Shown piece after piece: positions 26,346-39,350 of a stretch of 64,000 nt of DNA (position 1 is the first letter of the stretch; each line of letters starts with the position of its first letter). The notes below the pieces were generated by a model, which was given only the letters and a program-made list of their open reading frames with translations, was not told the DNA's origin and ran no database searches. Origin of the DNA: Kryptolebias marmoratus (lineage: Eukaryota; Chordata; Actinopteri; Cyprinodontiformes; Rivulidae); contig NC_051448.1 in NCBI RefSeq assembly GCF_001649575.2, positions 14,536,018-14,600,017 of the forward strand. Direction: 5' to 3'. The position numbers and the translations under genes were made by a program.

Positions 26346-29300
26346 TTCAAAAGAGCTGAACTATCATTTGACTAAAATTTTGAGCTAACATTTAGTAGCA
26401 TTGCCTAATTTACAATCCCATCAAATGTATATAAAATACAAAACAAGGTGTCGGAACTGTACTTCATACTCTTTTGATGGAACTGACAAAATGCACTGGT
26501 ATTAGCTGGGTGGAAAACTAACTAAAATGTCAAAACAGTATGGTACTCCAGTGTAAATTTTTGTAACACCCTCATTTGTCAAGTAGTATTGTTTATTGTT
26601 GCCTTTTTAACTGACACAAAGAAAACCACAAAAGCAAGCCAATGCATTTTTAAAAAGTCCACACGTCTCGATTGATTGCCAATTAGATAGAGACGCGGCT
26701 GTCTCTTGGTTCAGGTTTAGGGACCGGTTTTGATGCCTGAGGCCCTCTCCCTTGTGTTGGATTTTTGAGCATATTTGTGCTGCCTTGGAGGCATAGAAAT
26801 GAACCGTTCTGTTATTTGTACTCTGGTCTCTTAAAACAAACTGCTTTTTGAATACTAAGCAGTATTGCTATTTCCAGAGTGGATATATACCCCTGAGCAA
26901 CAGAGGACTTTTCCATCAAAACTGGGATCAATTTACCTCTGCTCTCCACCCACCAAGCATGATATGTGAAAATGAAAAGGCAGACAGAAAGTCAGATCAG
27001 AATTCTAATTGGGCAGCCAGCCCATGTCCAGATTTTAAAAAGGCCCAAAAGTGTCAATTTAAAAGAGTATGCTTCTCACAGAAATGTTCACATATAGCAA
27101 AGTAGTACATGTTAATGGCAATATCAAAAGAAAAGATAAAGCAGAATCACATTATGCTGACTGACATATTGTCTTAAGTAAAAGAAAAATAAGGGTTGTG
27201 AAGGCAGAACTGCCACATGTACTTACTAACATGTGATTTTAGACACCCAATCCACCCATGCAAAGTGGTAATGAATGACCCAAGTGAGTTTTGCCTATCA
27301 AATTTCAAAAGAAAACTTAGCATTTGCCCTGCAGAATGGAGATTTTCAGGACCCATTCCTTAAATAGAAACTTAATGTACTGCAACTGTCAGAATCTGTT
27401 TTTTTCTTGCTTTTTTGTTGTGCATTTTAGAAGTATTTGGGTTTTTTGGTTGTTGTTTTTATTAGTTTCATTTGTTTGATATGTATTATTGTATTTTGTT
27501 GTTGTCGATGATGATATGTAGTTAGTTTTTTTAAAATATTTTTTATTTCTGTAGCATTGTCAAGAGATGTCCTCAGCAGTTTTTGTCTCTAACTCTTCAC
27601 ATACCACCATTAGTAATCAGCACACCTGCTAACCATTGCAAAGTCTCCTTACAGTATATAAAAGCTCCTCAGTTTTTCTCTATGTTTGTCAGATCCTCTG
27701 CAAATATGCAGAATATGTTTGCCTCGGTTAGTAAATAAAAAAAACAACATTTCTGTTCTGGAAATAGTCTCCGACGTGGCTGCATTTTGATCCTTCTACA
27801 GTCTCTAAGCAACGTGTATTTTATTCTGAAGTTTTTCACGATAGTTTCCAAAAAAAATTGTACCTGCCAACAACAGGTTGATTAAATAAACAAACACTGC
27901 AGGCTTTATACCAAGACAAGTAGCCCAGCAGTTTATCAGGCTTCTAACGTCACAAAGCAGAGAACAGCAGAGTATTTAACTTTGATGTTATATTTAAATT
28001 TATTTATGATTTTATTATGATTTTGTTGAAGTTTTCCACCACTGTGTACATCTGTACATTATGTTGTGGCATCATATATTGTAATTTAGTATTATATTGC
28101 TTATTGCACTGTACTGTAAAATTTGACAAAGTAATGTTTTAATTATGCAATGTCATTACATAGTCAGTGAAATCTTATTGAGAATTACAATCAATAGGCT
28201 GTATTGTACAGTTTTAAGTGATGTTTTTGTTTTTAAACCGTTACCCACTCCCCCATCTGTTGCCATTAAAGCTATTAAATATGGTTTTGTTGAACAGAGG
28301 AGCATAGGAAATTTCTTTACTTCACAGTTTACTCATTAGAAGCCATTGTGATGGCCTTCATTATAGCTCTCTTTTATTCCAGCTTTTCTTTGGGTTTTAG
28401 CTGCTTGTTTTAGCCTCTGAAGACTCATAATTCTTAGAGGCATTTAGGGACTGTTATATATGGAGACTTCACAATGCTTTGTTCAGACATTACGTTTTTT
28501 GTAGTCTAGACACTGAAAATATATATAAAGAAACAACATGCAAACATATTTTTCGCTCAAAGTAATTATGTTTTGTTTTTGTTTTTTTCATAGCAGCGCA
28601 GATCACGTTTTCTTGGTGAAACAAAAGCACTTGACAGGCATATAGTCATGAGGCAGAAAACAAACAAGATGAAAGGAAACTTTACCCTGATTTTATTTAA
28701 AATTCCTGAGAGCGCTTCATGGCACGTTTCCCAGGCTGTGACTGTTGATTCAGTTCAACAGGTAAAAAGACGAGACAAGATGAGATGAATGTTCAGTGAT
28801 TTCTGCTGGGAAATCAGGTTACAGATACAGGTAACAAATGTATTACATTTGTCTCGGCCTCCTGGGCCGAACAAATGGAATTTAGAAAAGACTTTTGAAA
28901 GGCAGAGGAAAGTTCACAGTACAGCAATGAATTAAAAAATGTTCAGAGTTTGCTACCAGGGAGATAAATGAGAGGTGCTTTTCGAAAGTTAAAAAAAAAG
29001 AAGCTATGAATGCATAGTAAGAAGTTAGGCCAATTTTGTCAGGAAAATACCTCTGCAAAGTAAAAAATAACAAACTTGCTAACTTAAAAAACTTTAGAGG
29101 TCTCAGGGGACAGCTTTTGTTGTTTGCACTGCACCAGCCTTTTAATTTCTGTATCGAAAAATGTGTGAGCCTGTTTTAATAAATGTGGTTTGTTTCCCTT
29201 AGTCATTTTTGTTGTTGTACGCTGTTCATCTACACAGCCACATAAATGTGCACCTAAAGCTTTGTTTTTGGACTGTGTTTTGCATCCTGGTAAGGAAAAG

Positions 29301-29414
29301 AGTTAGAAAAGAGAGTCTTTCAGATGAGTTGATTAAAAAGCTCTAAAGCTGCAGGGACACAGACAGAGTGACACAGCAGATTACACGTGTCAAAGAAAAA
29401 GATGATATTATGAT

Positions 29415-29437
29415 ACACACACACACACACACACATT
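29415..29437. repeat. (AC)n microsatellite
   Basis: About 11 AC units. Confidence 0.9.
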
Positions 29438-30520
29438 CTTAAAAGCTGACTTCAATGAGTGTGTGTTCGTTAGACGCTGGTGGCTGATTTTGAGTAATGC
29501 AGTCAATCTTCTCCTGACAGATAAGACTTGTTTGGATTGGACACGAACCAAAACAGCTCTGCTAAAGTCGCTGGCTTTAAATGAGGGATCTGGCCCAGGG
29601 GACCAGTTGGTCATCTGTTGCACACCTCCCAGAGTTTGTCTCCAAAGCTAATAAATCAAGGCTGATTGAAGCTCCAGCCCACTGAGAGAATACAATTTAT
29701 TTTAATGCTAATGAAAACAAAGGGACTTTTTTTCTGTCTCTCTTTCTTTGTTGTGTGCTCTTCTCTTCACTCATAATAATAGTTAAAGTACTGTTTTTAA
29801 GAAAACAAGTATCAATTGTTCAAAGTGTGGGCAAGGCAGTAAGATGCTTTGGTATTATAGTGCTAAATGCTAGTATAGTTCATAAAAAAGCAGCACAACT
29901 TCAAAAGCCTAGGGAGCTGTCTGCACAGGAACAGGGGTAAGCCGTGCTTCTACATGGAAAAACAGCATCTTTAAAAAAAAAATCTTCAAATATCAGCTTT
30001 ACATTTTTGTGAAGAGAGCCAAAACACAACCTTTTAAAAGCAATGCTGCCTCACTTCTAATCTAACCTACAGCCCGAGGGTGTCCTCCTCTTCTTCTTCT
30101 TCTTGTGTTTATATTGCGAACAAGCTTTATGCACATGCTCCACCACTTGTTTCCCGTTGTTAGAGTATTTTTGTGACAACGTCAAAGCACCACATGCAGG
30201 CCTGGCGTAGATACTACAGCATTCAAGTTTTTTATTAAATTTATTTATTTGGTTTGTGTTTCATGCGGACATTTCTAGAAACGGTACCATGCTTACAAAG
30301 ATATTTTTAGAAGGAACAAATAAAAAGATCCTTTTGGGAAAATTGTGTATTCATGTGGACAAGGCCTAAATATTGCACTGTTAGGGAAGATTAGAAGACC
30401 ACTGGTAGCAGTAGTTCAATACAGATTAGTTCTCAAGCACATAAGAAAGTATGTTGGTTATGAAATGTGAAGTAAAGTGGCACCTTTAAATTCCAACTTT
30501 GCCTTTTGCTCAATGATTTC

Positions 30521-30558
30521 GGACGAACGGACGGACAGACGGACGGACGGATGGATGA
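30521..30558. repeat. (GGAC)n microsatellite
   Basis: GGAC/GGAT tetranucleotide units with a few substitutions. Confidence 0.85.
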
Positions 30559-31296
30559 TCCAAATTGGTCCAGTGAAGACGACACAGGGTGGAAAAAAAA
30601 GAGAATATAATTTTAATTAAGTCTCCATAAAAGAGTTTTCTCTTCAGTTTGGTGTTTAAAAAGTCATTAGAGTGCTGCACTGCTGACGATGATGATGATG
30701 ATTATTATGACAGTGATGATGATACACAACCAGAACAACTCCAAGAATTTCATCAGACAGCAACATCTTTCTCTCTGTTTTTTTTTTTATTCCGTGTCTT
30801 CTGTGCCTAATTAAAATACCACAATTAATTCACAAAAGCTTGATCTCTGTATTAATGAGAACCTAATGTGCTCAGCAGGCACCCCTCCCAACAGGAATTT
30901 CAACTTTTATCTTTCAATTTTCTTTGGTTGTGGCACAAAGGCCCTCACAGCAGCGGCAGCTTCCAGGCCAACCTGCTTAAAGGTCTCCATCCCAAAGCAC
31001 ATATTTAACGCATCAGAACATCAGAGGGTTTTCAGATCAGCCTGTACTAGAAAAATAATAAATAAAAAAGCTCAAGTTCCATCTTCTTGGTGTTTTTAAG
31101 AAAGCTTCAGGTCTAGTTTTGAAGATGACGTTCGGCTTTTAGAGAAGTAAGGTAATGCTCTCCTTGATAAGGTAATCAGGATTCTTCTATCTTTGTGTGA
31201 AATATCCCCCTCCTGACTGGAAGTGACAAAGCTATAATTCAGCATTGCAAGAGGAAGCATGCTTTTGCTTCAGCACACCTTTACGCATGCAACAAG

Positions 31297-31318
31297 ACAC
31301 ACACACACACACACACAT
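31297..31318. repeat. (AC)n microsatellite
   Basis: Eleven AC units. Confidence 0.9.
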
Positions 31319-32179
31319 TAGGGCTGTAACAATACACTCAGCTCACAATACAAAGTCCTGGATTTAAGGGAACGAGACAAAACAAAATTTTCAAGGAAAC
31401 TTCAAATATGACACATCTGAAGAGGTTTTGCCTCAAACCCAATTCGCAACAGCACAACAAATGTGCCTTGCATATCCTTGGTCCTATACTGTTTATTAGG
31501 CTTTAATTAAATGTTAATAATCTTCTGGTAACCACGGATCATTTAATTTGTGAAAAAGGCCAGACATTATGTCATGCATTATGATGTCAAATATTAAAAT
31601 AACCCCTTTTGTGCGTGAGAAGAATTAATCCACAATCTTAGGAATCTAAAGAAGAAATCCTTGCACTTCCACAGCTTTGCATAATTCTTTTGAGGACTAA
31701 AGCTCTCCCAGGAACAGTTTTAATGCCAGATTTTTACTTGAAATGTGTTTCCTCTAGCATACAGCAAAGATCTTAGCTCTGAAAATGTCTTTAATTGTAA
31801 CCATCCCGAAGCAGATTGGAGGGAAACTTGAAACGCACAAATAAAAGAATAAAAATAATTCCACCAAAAAGAGTTAAACTGACACGGGGGACTGATATGA
31901 AACACTGAGATTTTGTGAATGATGATTGTGTGACTGCTGAATCAGGAGTCACACTCCACTCTATTTTAGCCTTTTTTATATCAAAATGTTCAGCTCATTC
32001 AGGAAATGGTATGCTATGACCTTTGGTACACGTTTCTAAATATTTGACTGCATTTACAAATATTTACTCCACAGAAATATATTGAAATGTCTTCAGTTCC
32101 TTTAAAAAAACATTGTTCTCTTAAAAATCTGCTTTATTTCGTTCTATTTTTTGTCTAGTTATGCAACCAAAATAAAGCT

Positions 32180-32495
32180 ATAAGCTAACCCTATAGCTTT
32201 TTTTAGCATTTAGCTTGCATTGTGCAATGTTTAGCTATTAGCTAGCCTTTTGATACTTTTAACTTTTGCTTAGTCTTTTGTTGCCTTCAGGTAGCCTCTT
32301 GCTACTTTTAGCTTGCATTTTGCTACTTTCAGCTACTTTTTGCTAAATTTCTGCTTTTCACTAGTCTCTTGCCACCTTCAGCTTCTAGCTAGCCTTTTGC
32401 TGCTTTTAGTCTTTAGCTAGCCTTTTGTTACTTTTACCTAGACTTTTGCTATTTCTTAGCTTTTAACAAATGTTTTGCTGCTTATAGCTAGTGAA
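32180..32495. repeat. degenerate minisatellite, unit about 21-25 bp
   Basis: About a dozen imperfect copies of a unit close to TTTTGCTACTTTTAGCTAG run head to tail, with GCTAG and TTTTGCTACTTT recurring. Individual units differ in length. Confidence 0.75.
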
Positions 32496-33624
32496 AACCA
32501 GAAGGTCAAAGAGTACAGAGTTAAAGTCAGTTTCAGCTACTTTAGCAGATCTCAGCAGTCATTCACTCAGCATCCACACTGCAGTTTCACTAAAAATGCT
32601 GCATCTTTAGTTTATTTTTGTTTCCATAAATGGTATTGCAGAGCTTCAGCATCGTCAGGTCTTAAACCTGTCTGCATTCTGATGTAATGTAAGCTGAAGG
32701 ATTGAAAACATGTTTTTGATCTGTGCACAAAAACAAAAAGAAAACATCTGACTTGATTTTTTTTTTTTATTATTTGAAAGTTCGTAGAGCAAAAATGGCG
32801 CTGCTGGGTCATTTCAAGGCAAACTGCATCTGTAGGCGGCTGAATCTTACAATAATGTTGTGTCAACCGTAATTAGACAGCAGTAAGCACAACTGAAGTG
32901 TAGGAGGGACAGCAGAAGTGGACAATTACTCTCATTCATGTCCACCCACGTCATAAAAACGTCAGATTTGTAATTTTGAACATTTTTTCCCTACTAGTTA
33001 TTTACATCAAACATTATAATGAATTTTAATGGTTTGGGAGACACCTGAAATCTAAATATGTGTTGCTGCAAATACAAAAGCTTTCATTTGAGTGGCTTGC
33101 TCTGGGTTATTAATGCAGACAGCCAGTTATTAACCACCGTCTAATTTCCTGTCTCCACTTCACAGTCCCTTCCCGCTGCACATATTTTCTTGTGCTGAAA
33201 CAAAATCTGGCAATTAGCTCTTATCTCCTCGTTCTGCAGACAATGGCTGGCGTTGAAATGGGTTCACGGTTCACGCTTCCACTGCTTTTAATCACAACCC
33301 TGGACATTAGCCATTAGGAGAGCCGGCAGTGGCGCTTACACCCACAACGGTACCCCACGTGATCATAATGGGAGGTTCAGCTCTCAAGGTTCGGGTTACT
33401 AATAAGGCTCTCCTATTAGTGAACGTGGAATGGTTCTCCAGTCGTTTTGATGAGCGGGATTTTAATCCACGTCCAAGCAAACTCACAAACATCGAGTCTT
33501 GTGGAAACTGAATGTAACTGTATGTCATACGTTTTCAATGCTGCACAGAAAACAGCAAAAATAATTGTTTCTTGTGTGTAGGCATGAGGTTACGACAATA
33601 AATGACTATACCTTGTTTGACAGG
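32496..33624. other. no gene recognised; candidate conserved non-coding block
   Basis: The stretch 33,060-33,300 is of balanced composition and holds TTATTAATGC, CAATTAG and CTTATCTCC motifs close together, which suggests a regulatory block. No coding exon was seen. Confidence 0.35.
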
Positions 33625-34076
33625 TACTGACCTAAAGTTTGGCGTGATAGTAGCTGAGCCTGATCCCCAACACGTACTTTGAGTGCTAACAGATATCACA
33701 TGATCTTTGTTTAAAATTTTGCCATCAATTATTTGGAGTCAACTTTGTCTGTCTGTCAGCAGAATGGCTCGTGAACCGCTGCACACATTTTAATAAAAGT
33801 TTCAGGAAGAAATCGTTGGATGTAACTCTAGAGCTGTTTAGCTTTTGGAGTCAACTCGGTTCAAGATGGCTGCTGCAGATAATTGATATTAGCCAACACA
33901 AAAATGGCTACAAATCTGTCAGTTGTAAAGATATTCAGCTAAAATTTGACGTGGCAGTAGCTGAGAGTCAATCTCAACACACACCCTGAGCATGATATTG
34001 TGCGTATTGTTATTTTCAGGGTTTAACCAAAATGGCTACAACTTCATAATTCCATCAAGGAATGCGAGGTATTTAA
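33625..34076 (-). repeat. dispersed GCCAT-rich family, copy 5
   Basis: Reverse copy: GATCTTTGTTTAAAATTTTG, TTTTGGAGTCAACTCGGTTC, AAGATGGCTGC, AAAATGGCTACAA and TCAGCTAAAATTTG. A terminal hairpin (ATTCC 34049-34053, GGAAT 34059-34063) is followed by GCGAGG. Confidence 0.8.
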
Positions 34077-34854
34077 TTTGTCGTGGTTTGAGCCATCTGT
34101 GACGAGTGAGCAGGAGATTATTAACACATATGATGAAGCTTTCTCGCACAGCGACACACACGGTAATCAATGTCTTGCTCATGGATTTCACTCAGCGTGC
34201 TAAGAATCATTCTACTCTGAGCAGCAGTGGACCAGTGACAAGTGGTTTGTTACAGGAGTTTTGTTTTTTAATAAGCTACGTTCAAAAGTTCAGAGCACGG
34301 CTGATTAATTATGTTGATTTATTGATGAATTAAAAGAAAATAAAACATTCTCTTCATCAGTTGCTGCAACTGTTTAATTTTTGCTAAAACCAAATGTTTC
34401 CCTTAATCACCACCTGCCATAAAACTCCTTTTAATAAAAGAAATGACTGCAGTCCACCAAAATATAGCTCGGCACAAATTATATGCAGTGAAATTCACAG
34501 GAAAAAAAATAAAAGGGTTCAGTTTTAATTAAAGGAAAACAGTTTTCTTGTTCTCTTTCTTCCTGGAAGTTAGATAGATCTGGGAATAAATTTAAAAGTA
34601 CAGTCATGGTAGGTGTTCATTTTCACACCTGACATGATGTCAAGTAAAAAAAATAAAAGATTTTCTGAAATCGTGTGAAGTTTTAGTTAAAACACATATA
34701 GTGTAAAAGGGTTGATAAATCCTTCTGTTTTTGCTTATTTTGTGCATTTTGGTTTTAGCTAAAAACAGCTCAAGAAAAAAATGATCCAACAATCTTTAGT
34801 GGTGAGTGACAGATGTATCAGGAGCAATGATGAAGTTAGATGAAGCGTTTTGTA

Positions 34855-34902
34855 TCGCCTTGCTGCTGAAAAGTGCTATAAAAATGAATTTGACTTGACT
34901 TT
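34855..34902 (+). mobile_element. retroposon 3' tail fragment
   Basis: GAAAAGTGCTATAAAAATG followed by AATTTGACTTGACTT is the usual 3' end of fish L2-tailed SINE/LINE copies. Only the tail is left. Confidence 0.5.
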
Positions 34903-35168
34903 CTGATGTGGCCCTCTTCTTATAGCATTAACCGTAGCTAAAGCTTCCCGTAACATTTGGTCAATGTTGTGAATGATTCAGCTTTTCAAATTTTACCCAG
35001 ATTTTTTAACCAGCTTTGCCACTGGACTGATCTTTGCGTGCCAGTATTATTTTTTTTTGTTTGTTTTTATTGACTCAGTGTGACTGTGTGTTGATGTAAC
35101 CTAAACTTTGTAGGGGTCGTGTTTTGTTATTTTTTCCAACTTCATCAGCGGCTGGAAGTTGTTGCTTT

Positions 35169-35195
35169 GTGTGTGTGTGTGTGTGTGCGCGCGCG
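35169..35195. repeat. (GT)n(GC)n microsatellite
   Basis: GT units run directly into GCGCGCGC. Confidence 0.85.
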
Positions 35196-36305
35196 TTTCT
35201 TTAAGTTCATTCCACAGTGTGTTGTACAACTCTGACCTCCCTCCCAGATCCCACTGATTAAAACTCTGAAATCTAACACCTCTACACCCCTTACAAGCCC
35301 CGTCTAAGGCCAATGCAGATGTTTTTCTCAATTTATAAAAGAGAGTTAAACGTGCAATTGAGTCTCACAAACTTCGTGAAGTACCCATGCCATACCACCA
35401 GGTGGAAAGAAAACCTTCATTAACAATATATCTAAACATATTTAAATAAATCAAACATTTTAACTTGCTTAACTTGCACTGGAGCACCTTTGCCTCAGTG
35501 GTAGGGAGGTCAAGTGTTTGAACCCCAACTCTCTCTTTCCACATCATAATTAGAATCACGGACAGGTGGCTGCGTTGTTTCTGAAAAGCTTCATATCCTG
35601 AATCAAAACAAATATTTTAAGAATCTCCACTTGGAAAAGTGTTTTGTTTTATCTCAAAACCCCTATTTGCTTGTAGACAAAAGAAGCAAATGCCAAAAAC
35701 CTCAATTTAAAAGAAAAAAAAACTGAAATAGTGTAGACAGGGTCACAGATTTGTAATGTTGAATCACTTTCATCCTTAGTACTGCTTTTTTGTCTCATTT
35801 AAATTCTTTTTTTAACCTTTTTGTAGCTTTTGTGTGAAAATCTGATGAAGTTTTTATGTTATCTTTGGACAGAAACATAAAAAATTCCAAACCAAAGCAG
35901 TAAATTAAACAACAATGAATTATGGGTGTTTTTTCTCCGCTCCTGAAGACAGACCTGACACAGATGACCAAGTTCACAGCTGGATGATAAACGTCTCCTT
36001 TCACAGTCTTATCTTTAGAGCCAACTTGACCGAGCTTTGTGTTTCTCTCTGATTTACGGTTCGAAAGTTGCATCGAAGGGATCATCCTCTTGCTTCCATC
36101 AGCTCATGCCAACTCAGAAACGATGAGGTGGTGTCAAACCACAAAACAAGCAGAACCCTTTGGCCTCGTGTGTTATCTGTCAACATGTGTAGTGTGCCAA
36201 CAGAAACTGTGATCAGAGGTGCAACAGCTGCAGCTGACAGCGCTTTAATAAAGACTTTAATAGAAGGTCTCTCCCTTACACGCAGTTTCCTTGTTAAGGT
36301 TAAGG

Positions 36306-36683
36306 TTAGATTCCAATGAAACTCTCAGATTGTAGGCATTAGATATAAATCTACAACTGATTACCTTTTGGAGTCACTCCATTTCAAGATGATTGCCACA
36401 GCTAAGCAACATTAGCAAACAGGAAAAATGGATAGAACTAATTCAGTTTTACAGATTTTAGGCAACTTTTAGCCCAAGAGTTAACTGCCGGTATGAGATC
36501 TTTGTTTAAAATATCTCTTGAACCATTATGCCAATTTAAATGAAACTTTCAGATAATAATCCTTGGATGTGCATCTACAACTGATCAACTTTTGGAGTTA
36601 AGATGGCTACCACAGCCAGCTGATCTTTGCAAGCACAAAGATGGCAAGTTTTACAGGTATTTGGCTAACATCTAGTGTGGTAC
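36306..36683 (-). repeat. dispersed GCCAT-rich family, copy 6 (two units)
   Basis: Two successive reverse units, each with AATGAAACT(C/T)TCAGA, ATCTACAACTGAT, CTTTTGGAGT and AAGATG(G/A)...GCCACAGC. The copy is cut on the right by the retroposon at 36684. Confidence 0.75.
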
Positions 36684-37030
36684 TAGATTAGATTAGATTA
36701 GATTAGATTAGATTAGATTAGATTAGATTAGATTAGATTAGATTAGATTAGATAAAACTTTATTAATCCCTTGGGAAGGTTCCTTCAGGGAAATTAAGGT
36801 TCCATCAGCAGCATCAATACAGTACAGAGGTAGAACACTATATAAATACAAAGAACATAAAGTATAGAGGCTAAAAAAGAAAGAAAGAGTCCTGTAGGAG
36901 GGGTATTGCACATTGTTATTGCACTTTGAACTGTACATTACACACAAAGTCCAGTTGTGTGTTGTGGTGATCAGGTTTTACTGTTTGTTTGGGTTACTGG
37001 GTGGTTCCTACTCATCATTCCATCCCCCAT
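36684..37030 (-). mobile_element. non-LTR retroposon 3' end with (TAATC)n tail
   Basis: On the minus strand, CCCTGAAGGAACCTTCCC and GGGATTAATAAAG lead into about 14 TAATC pentamers (36684-36753). This is a typical fish LINE 3' end. The outer boundary near 37030 is approximate. It sits inside dispersed-family sequence. Confidence 0.65.
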
Positions 37031-37063
37031 CCTCCTGTGACCCTTCCGCCCCTGCATGACATC

Positions 37064-37330
37064 TTAGCTTAAAACGTTGGCAGTGTTGTTGGAGTCTACC
37101 ATCTTTGTCTGTTAGCAAAATATCTCACAAACCACCAAACAGATTTTAATGAGAGTAGCTGTGTGATCAGTGTAACAAAACTCACAATACCATATAACGT
37201 TGCTTATATCCTTCACAAGCTTTGATCCTGTAACTAGCTTCAACTCCATCCATTCATAGGGTGACATTAGTTAAATATTCAGGCATAAAAGGTGGATGGG
37301 CAATATGCATTCTGTCAAGGAATGCTAGGC
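37064..37330 (-). repeat. dispersed GCCAT-rich family, copy 6 continued
   Basis: Reverse fragment: GTTGGAGTC, CTGTTAGCAAAATATCTCAC and AGATTTTAATGA. It ends in a perfect terminal hairpin, GCATTC (37307-37312) with GAATGC (37320-37325), and CTAG at 37325-37328. Confidence 0.7.
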
Positions 37331-38164
37331 TTTAAATTTTTTTCCTTCAAGTTCATCAGCGACACAGAAAAAGAAACGCATGCAGCATAATTGATTTTGG
37401 TGCAAACAAAGAGTTGACACAGGAAGAAAGATTTACTCGTCTCTGATCAGCAGCTGAAGTGTATTTGCTCTGAAATGAAATAATGAAATGGGAGGTGCTG
37501 AATGCATCAACAATAACAATAATAAATTTGAGAGGGAAATAATTATAGCCCCCCGTACAAGGCGGCACTAAATAAATAATATTCTTAGTGAATTAGCTAA
37601 TGTTTCCCTCTGAGTGTTTGCATTAACAAAATCCTGCTGGCCGTGGCCTCGGGGTGTGAGCGTGCTCACAAACAACATTATGCATAATTAAGCGTGAAAA
37701 TTGCACATTACTTGTGGAACATTTATTCAAAGCTTTGTGTCTTTTTAAGCCGCGTTCGCATGGATGAATTCCCGTCGACCTGGTTTGGAAGTGGCACAGT
37801 CCAGCAGTAAAACCGAAGTTTCTTCAACATTAGAGCTTTCAAAAGGTTGCATGTTTCTGGATTCGCCGTTTTATTTCTGGTTTTAAAATCAACCTAAAGA
37901 ACCCTAACGCTCACTTCCAAACTTGCAGACGTAATTGATACAATTTTTGATGACCGAGCGTTAAAGCTGGGAGTCTTGATCCAGGATCCATTAAAGACTG
38001 ACAGACAGAAGCATCAAGAATGTTAATTTCCCAACACGCGGAGGACACGGACCTCGTCTGCGAGCCCCTGTGGGTCATGCCCCCAATCCGTCCAAATGAG
38101 ACGCTTCACTGGGCAAAATACTGAACCCTACTGATTAATGAATGAATGTGTGCTTAAACCACTT
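37331..38164. other. no gene recognised
   Basis: The block 37,570-37,740 (with TTATGCATAATTAAGCGTG) is a candidate conserved non-coding element. No exon was seen. Confidence 0.35.
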
Positions 38165-38680
38165 ATCGGCTTTAATGAAACTCTCAGAAAATAATTATTA
38201 GATGGTCATAATTATCTTTTGGAACCAACTTGATTCAAAATGACCACTGCTGCCGCCGTTAGCAATCACAAAAATCGCTATAACTCGGGTCATTTTTACA
38301 GATATTGTGTTGAAATTTGATGTGTTAGTAGCAGAGACTCATTTACAACACGCACTCCAAGAGCTACTAGATTACACAAGATCTTTGTTTAAGACTTTGA
38401 CATTAACTGTTGGAGTCAATATTATCTGTATCTAATGAACCACAGATTTTAATGAAACTTTCAGAAAGTAATCATTAAAAGGATCATCTACAACTGATTA
38501 ACCTTTAAAGTCTGTCCGATTCAAGATGGCTGTCACAGCTAAGCAATCTTACCAAACACAAAAATGGCTACAACTCAGTCATTTTTATAAATATTAAGCT
38601 AAAATTTGGTCTAGTAATAGCTGAGGGATCTTTGTTTAAAATTTTGGCATGCAAGGCACCAGGCAATATGTATCCTTCAA
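38165..38680 (-). repeat. dispersed GCCAT-rich family, copy 7 (two units)
   Basis: Two reverse units, with TTTTACAGATATTGTG and GATCTTTGTTTAAGACTTTG between them and CAAGATGGCTGTCACAGC in the second. It ends CAATATGTATCCTTCAA, a truncated version of the family terminus. Confidence 0.8.
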
Positions 38681-38979
38681 AAAAACAAAACAATTTCATT
38701 AATTTCATTAAACATTGAGGCATCAGAACACACCTAGGATACCAAACTTTCAAACAAGACAAGATTGGCATTAATTTAAAGCTACAAAGTGGCTAAATGT
38801 AATACTAAAGCTTAGTTTTGACTCACATACTCCACAAAAAAAGAACAAAACTTGTTTTGTTTGTCAACAGTTGTTAAGACTAATTAAAAAGTATAAAAAG
38901 TCAGATAAAATTAAAACATTTAATGCCATCAAGGAACACATTACGTGTTCTACAAACCCAATTGTCCACAAGAACACCA

Positions 38980-39350
38980 TACCTACAGAAGAAGCACAGC
39001 AGTGATGTTAATCAGAACTAAAGGAATGATGGATGGTGTTAAAAACAAATAAACTATTCAGGAAAACTTGATCAGTCTTTCAGAGGATTGAGACCGGGAC
39101 AGAAGTTCACCTTTCAGAATAACAATGATCCCTGAGCATACAACAATACTCGAGTGGTTTACAGAGACACAATTAAAAGTGTTGGAACAGTCTGTATTAA
39201 ATACGGTTCCATCCAGCTTGAAGGAGACAGAAGTCTTGAGGAATGGGCAAGAAGCCCAGGGACTACATGTGCCAAACTTCAAAACACGTATCCATGGAGA
39301 CAGCAGCTGTTAGAGCTGCAACAAAAGGACTCGATGCAGTGCGGACTTCA
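38980..39350 (+). mobile_element. Tc1/mariner transposase remnant
   Basis: GATGGATGGTGTTAAAAAC, TTGAGACCGGGACAGAAGTT, ATAACAATGATCCC and ACTCGAGTGGTTTA follow the order of a fish Tc1/mariner transposase gene. CATCCAGCTTGAAGGAG and GAATGGGCAAGAAGCCC come after. Deletions and frameshifts destroy the frame, and the ends are missing. Confidence 0.75.

Larger units (their letters stand above)
26346..32179. other. no gene recognised; simple repeats and a candidate conserved block
   Basis: Includes (AC)n at 29415-29437, (GGAC)n at 30521-30558, GAT repeats near 30,690-30,723 and (AC)n at 31297-31318. The block 29,440-29,720 has balanced composition and homeobox-like TAATAAATCA and TAATGAAAA motifs, and may be conserved non-coding. 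No exon was seen. Confidence 0.4.
34077..36305. other. no gene recognised
   Basis: Contains a retroposon tail (34855-34902) and a (GT)n/(GC)n tract (35169-35195). No exon was seen. Confidence 0.45.

Noticed and set aside
36684..36753. telomere-like array
   Set aside because: The unit is the pentamer TAGAT/TAATC, not TTAGGG, and it is joined to a LINE 3' end.
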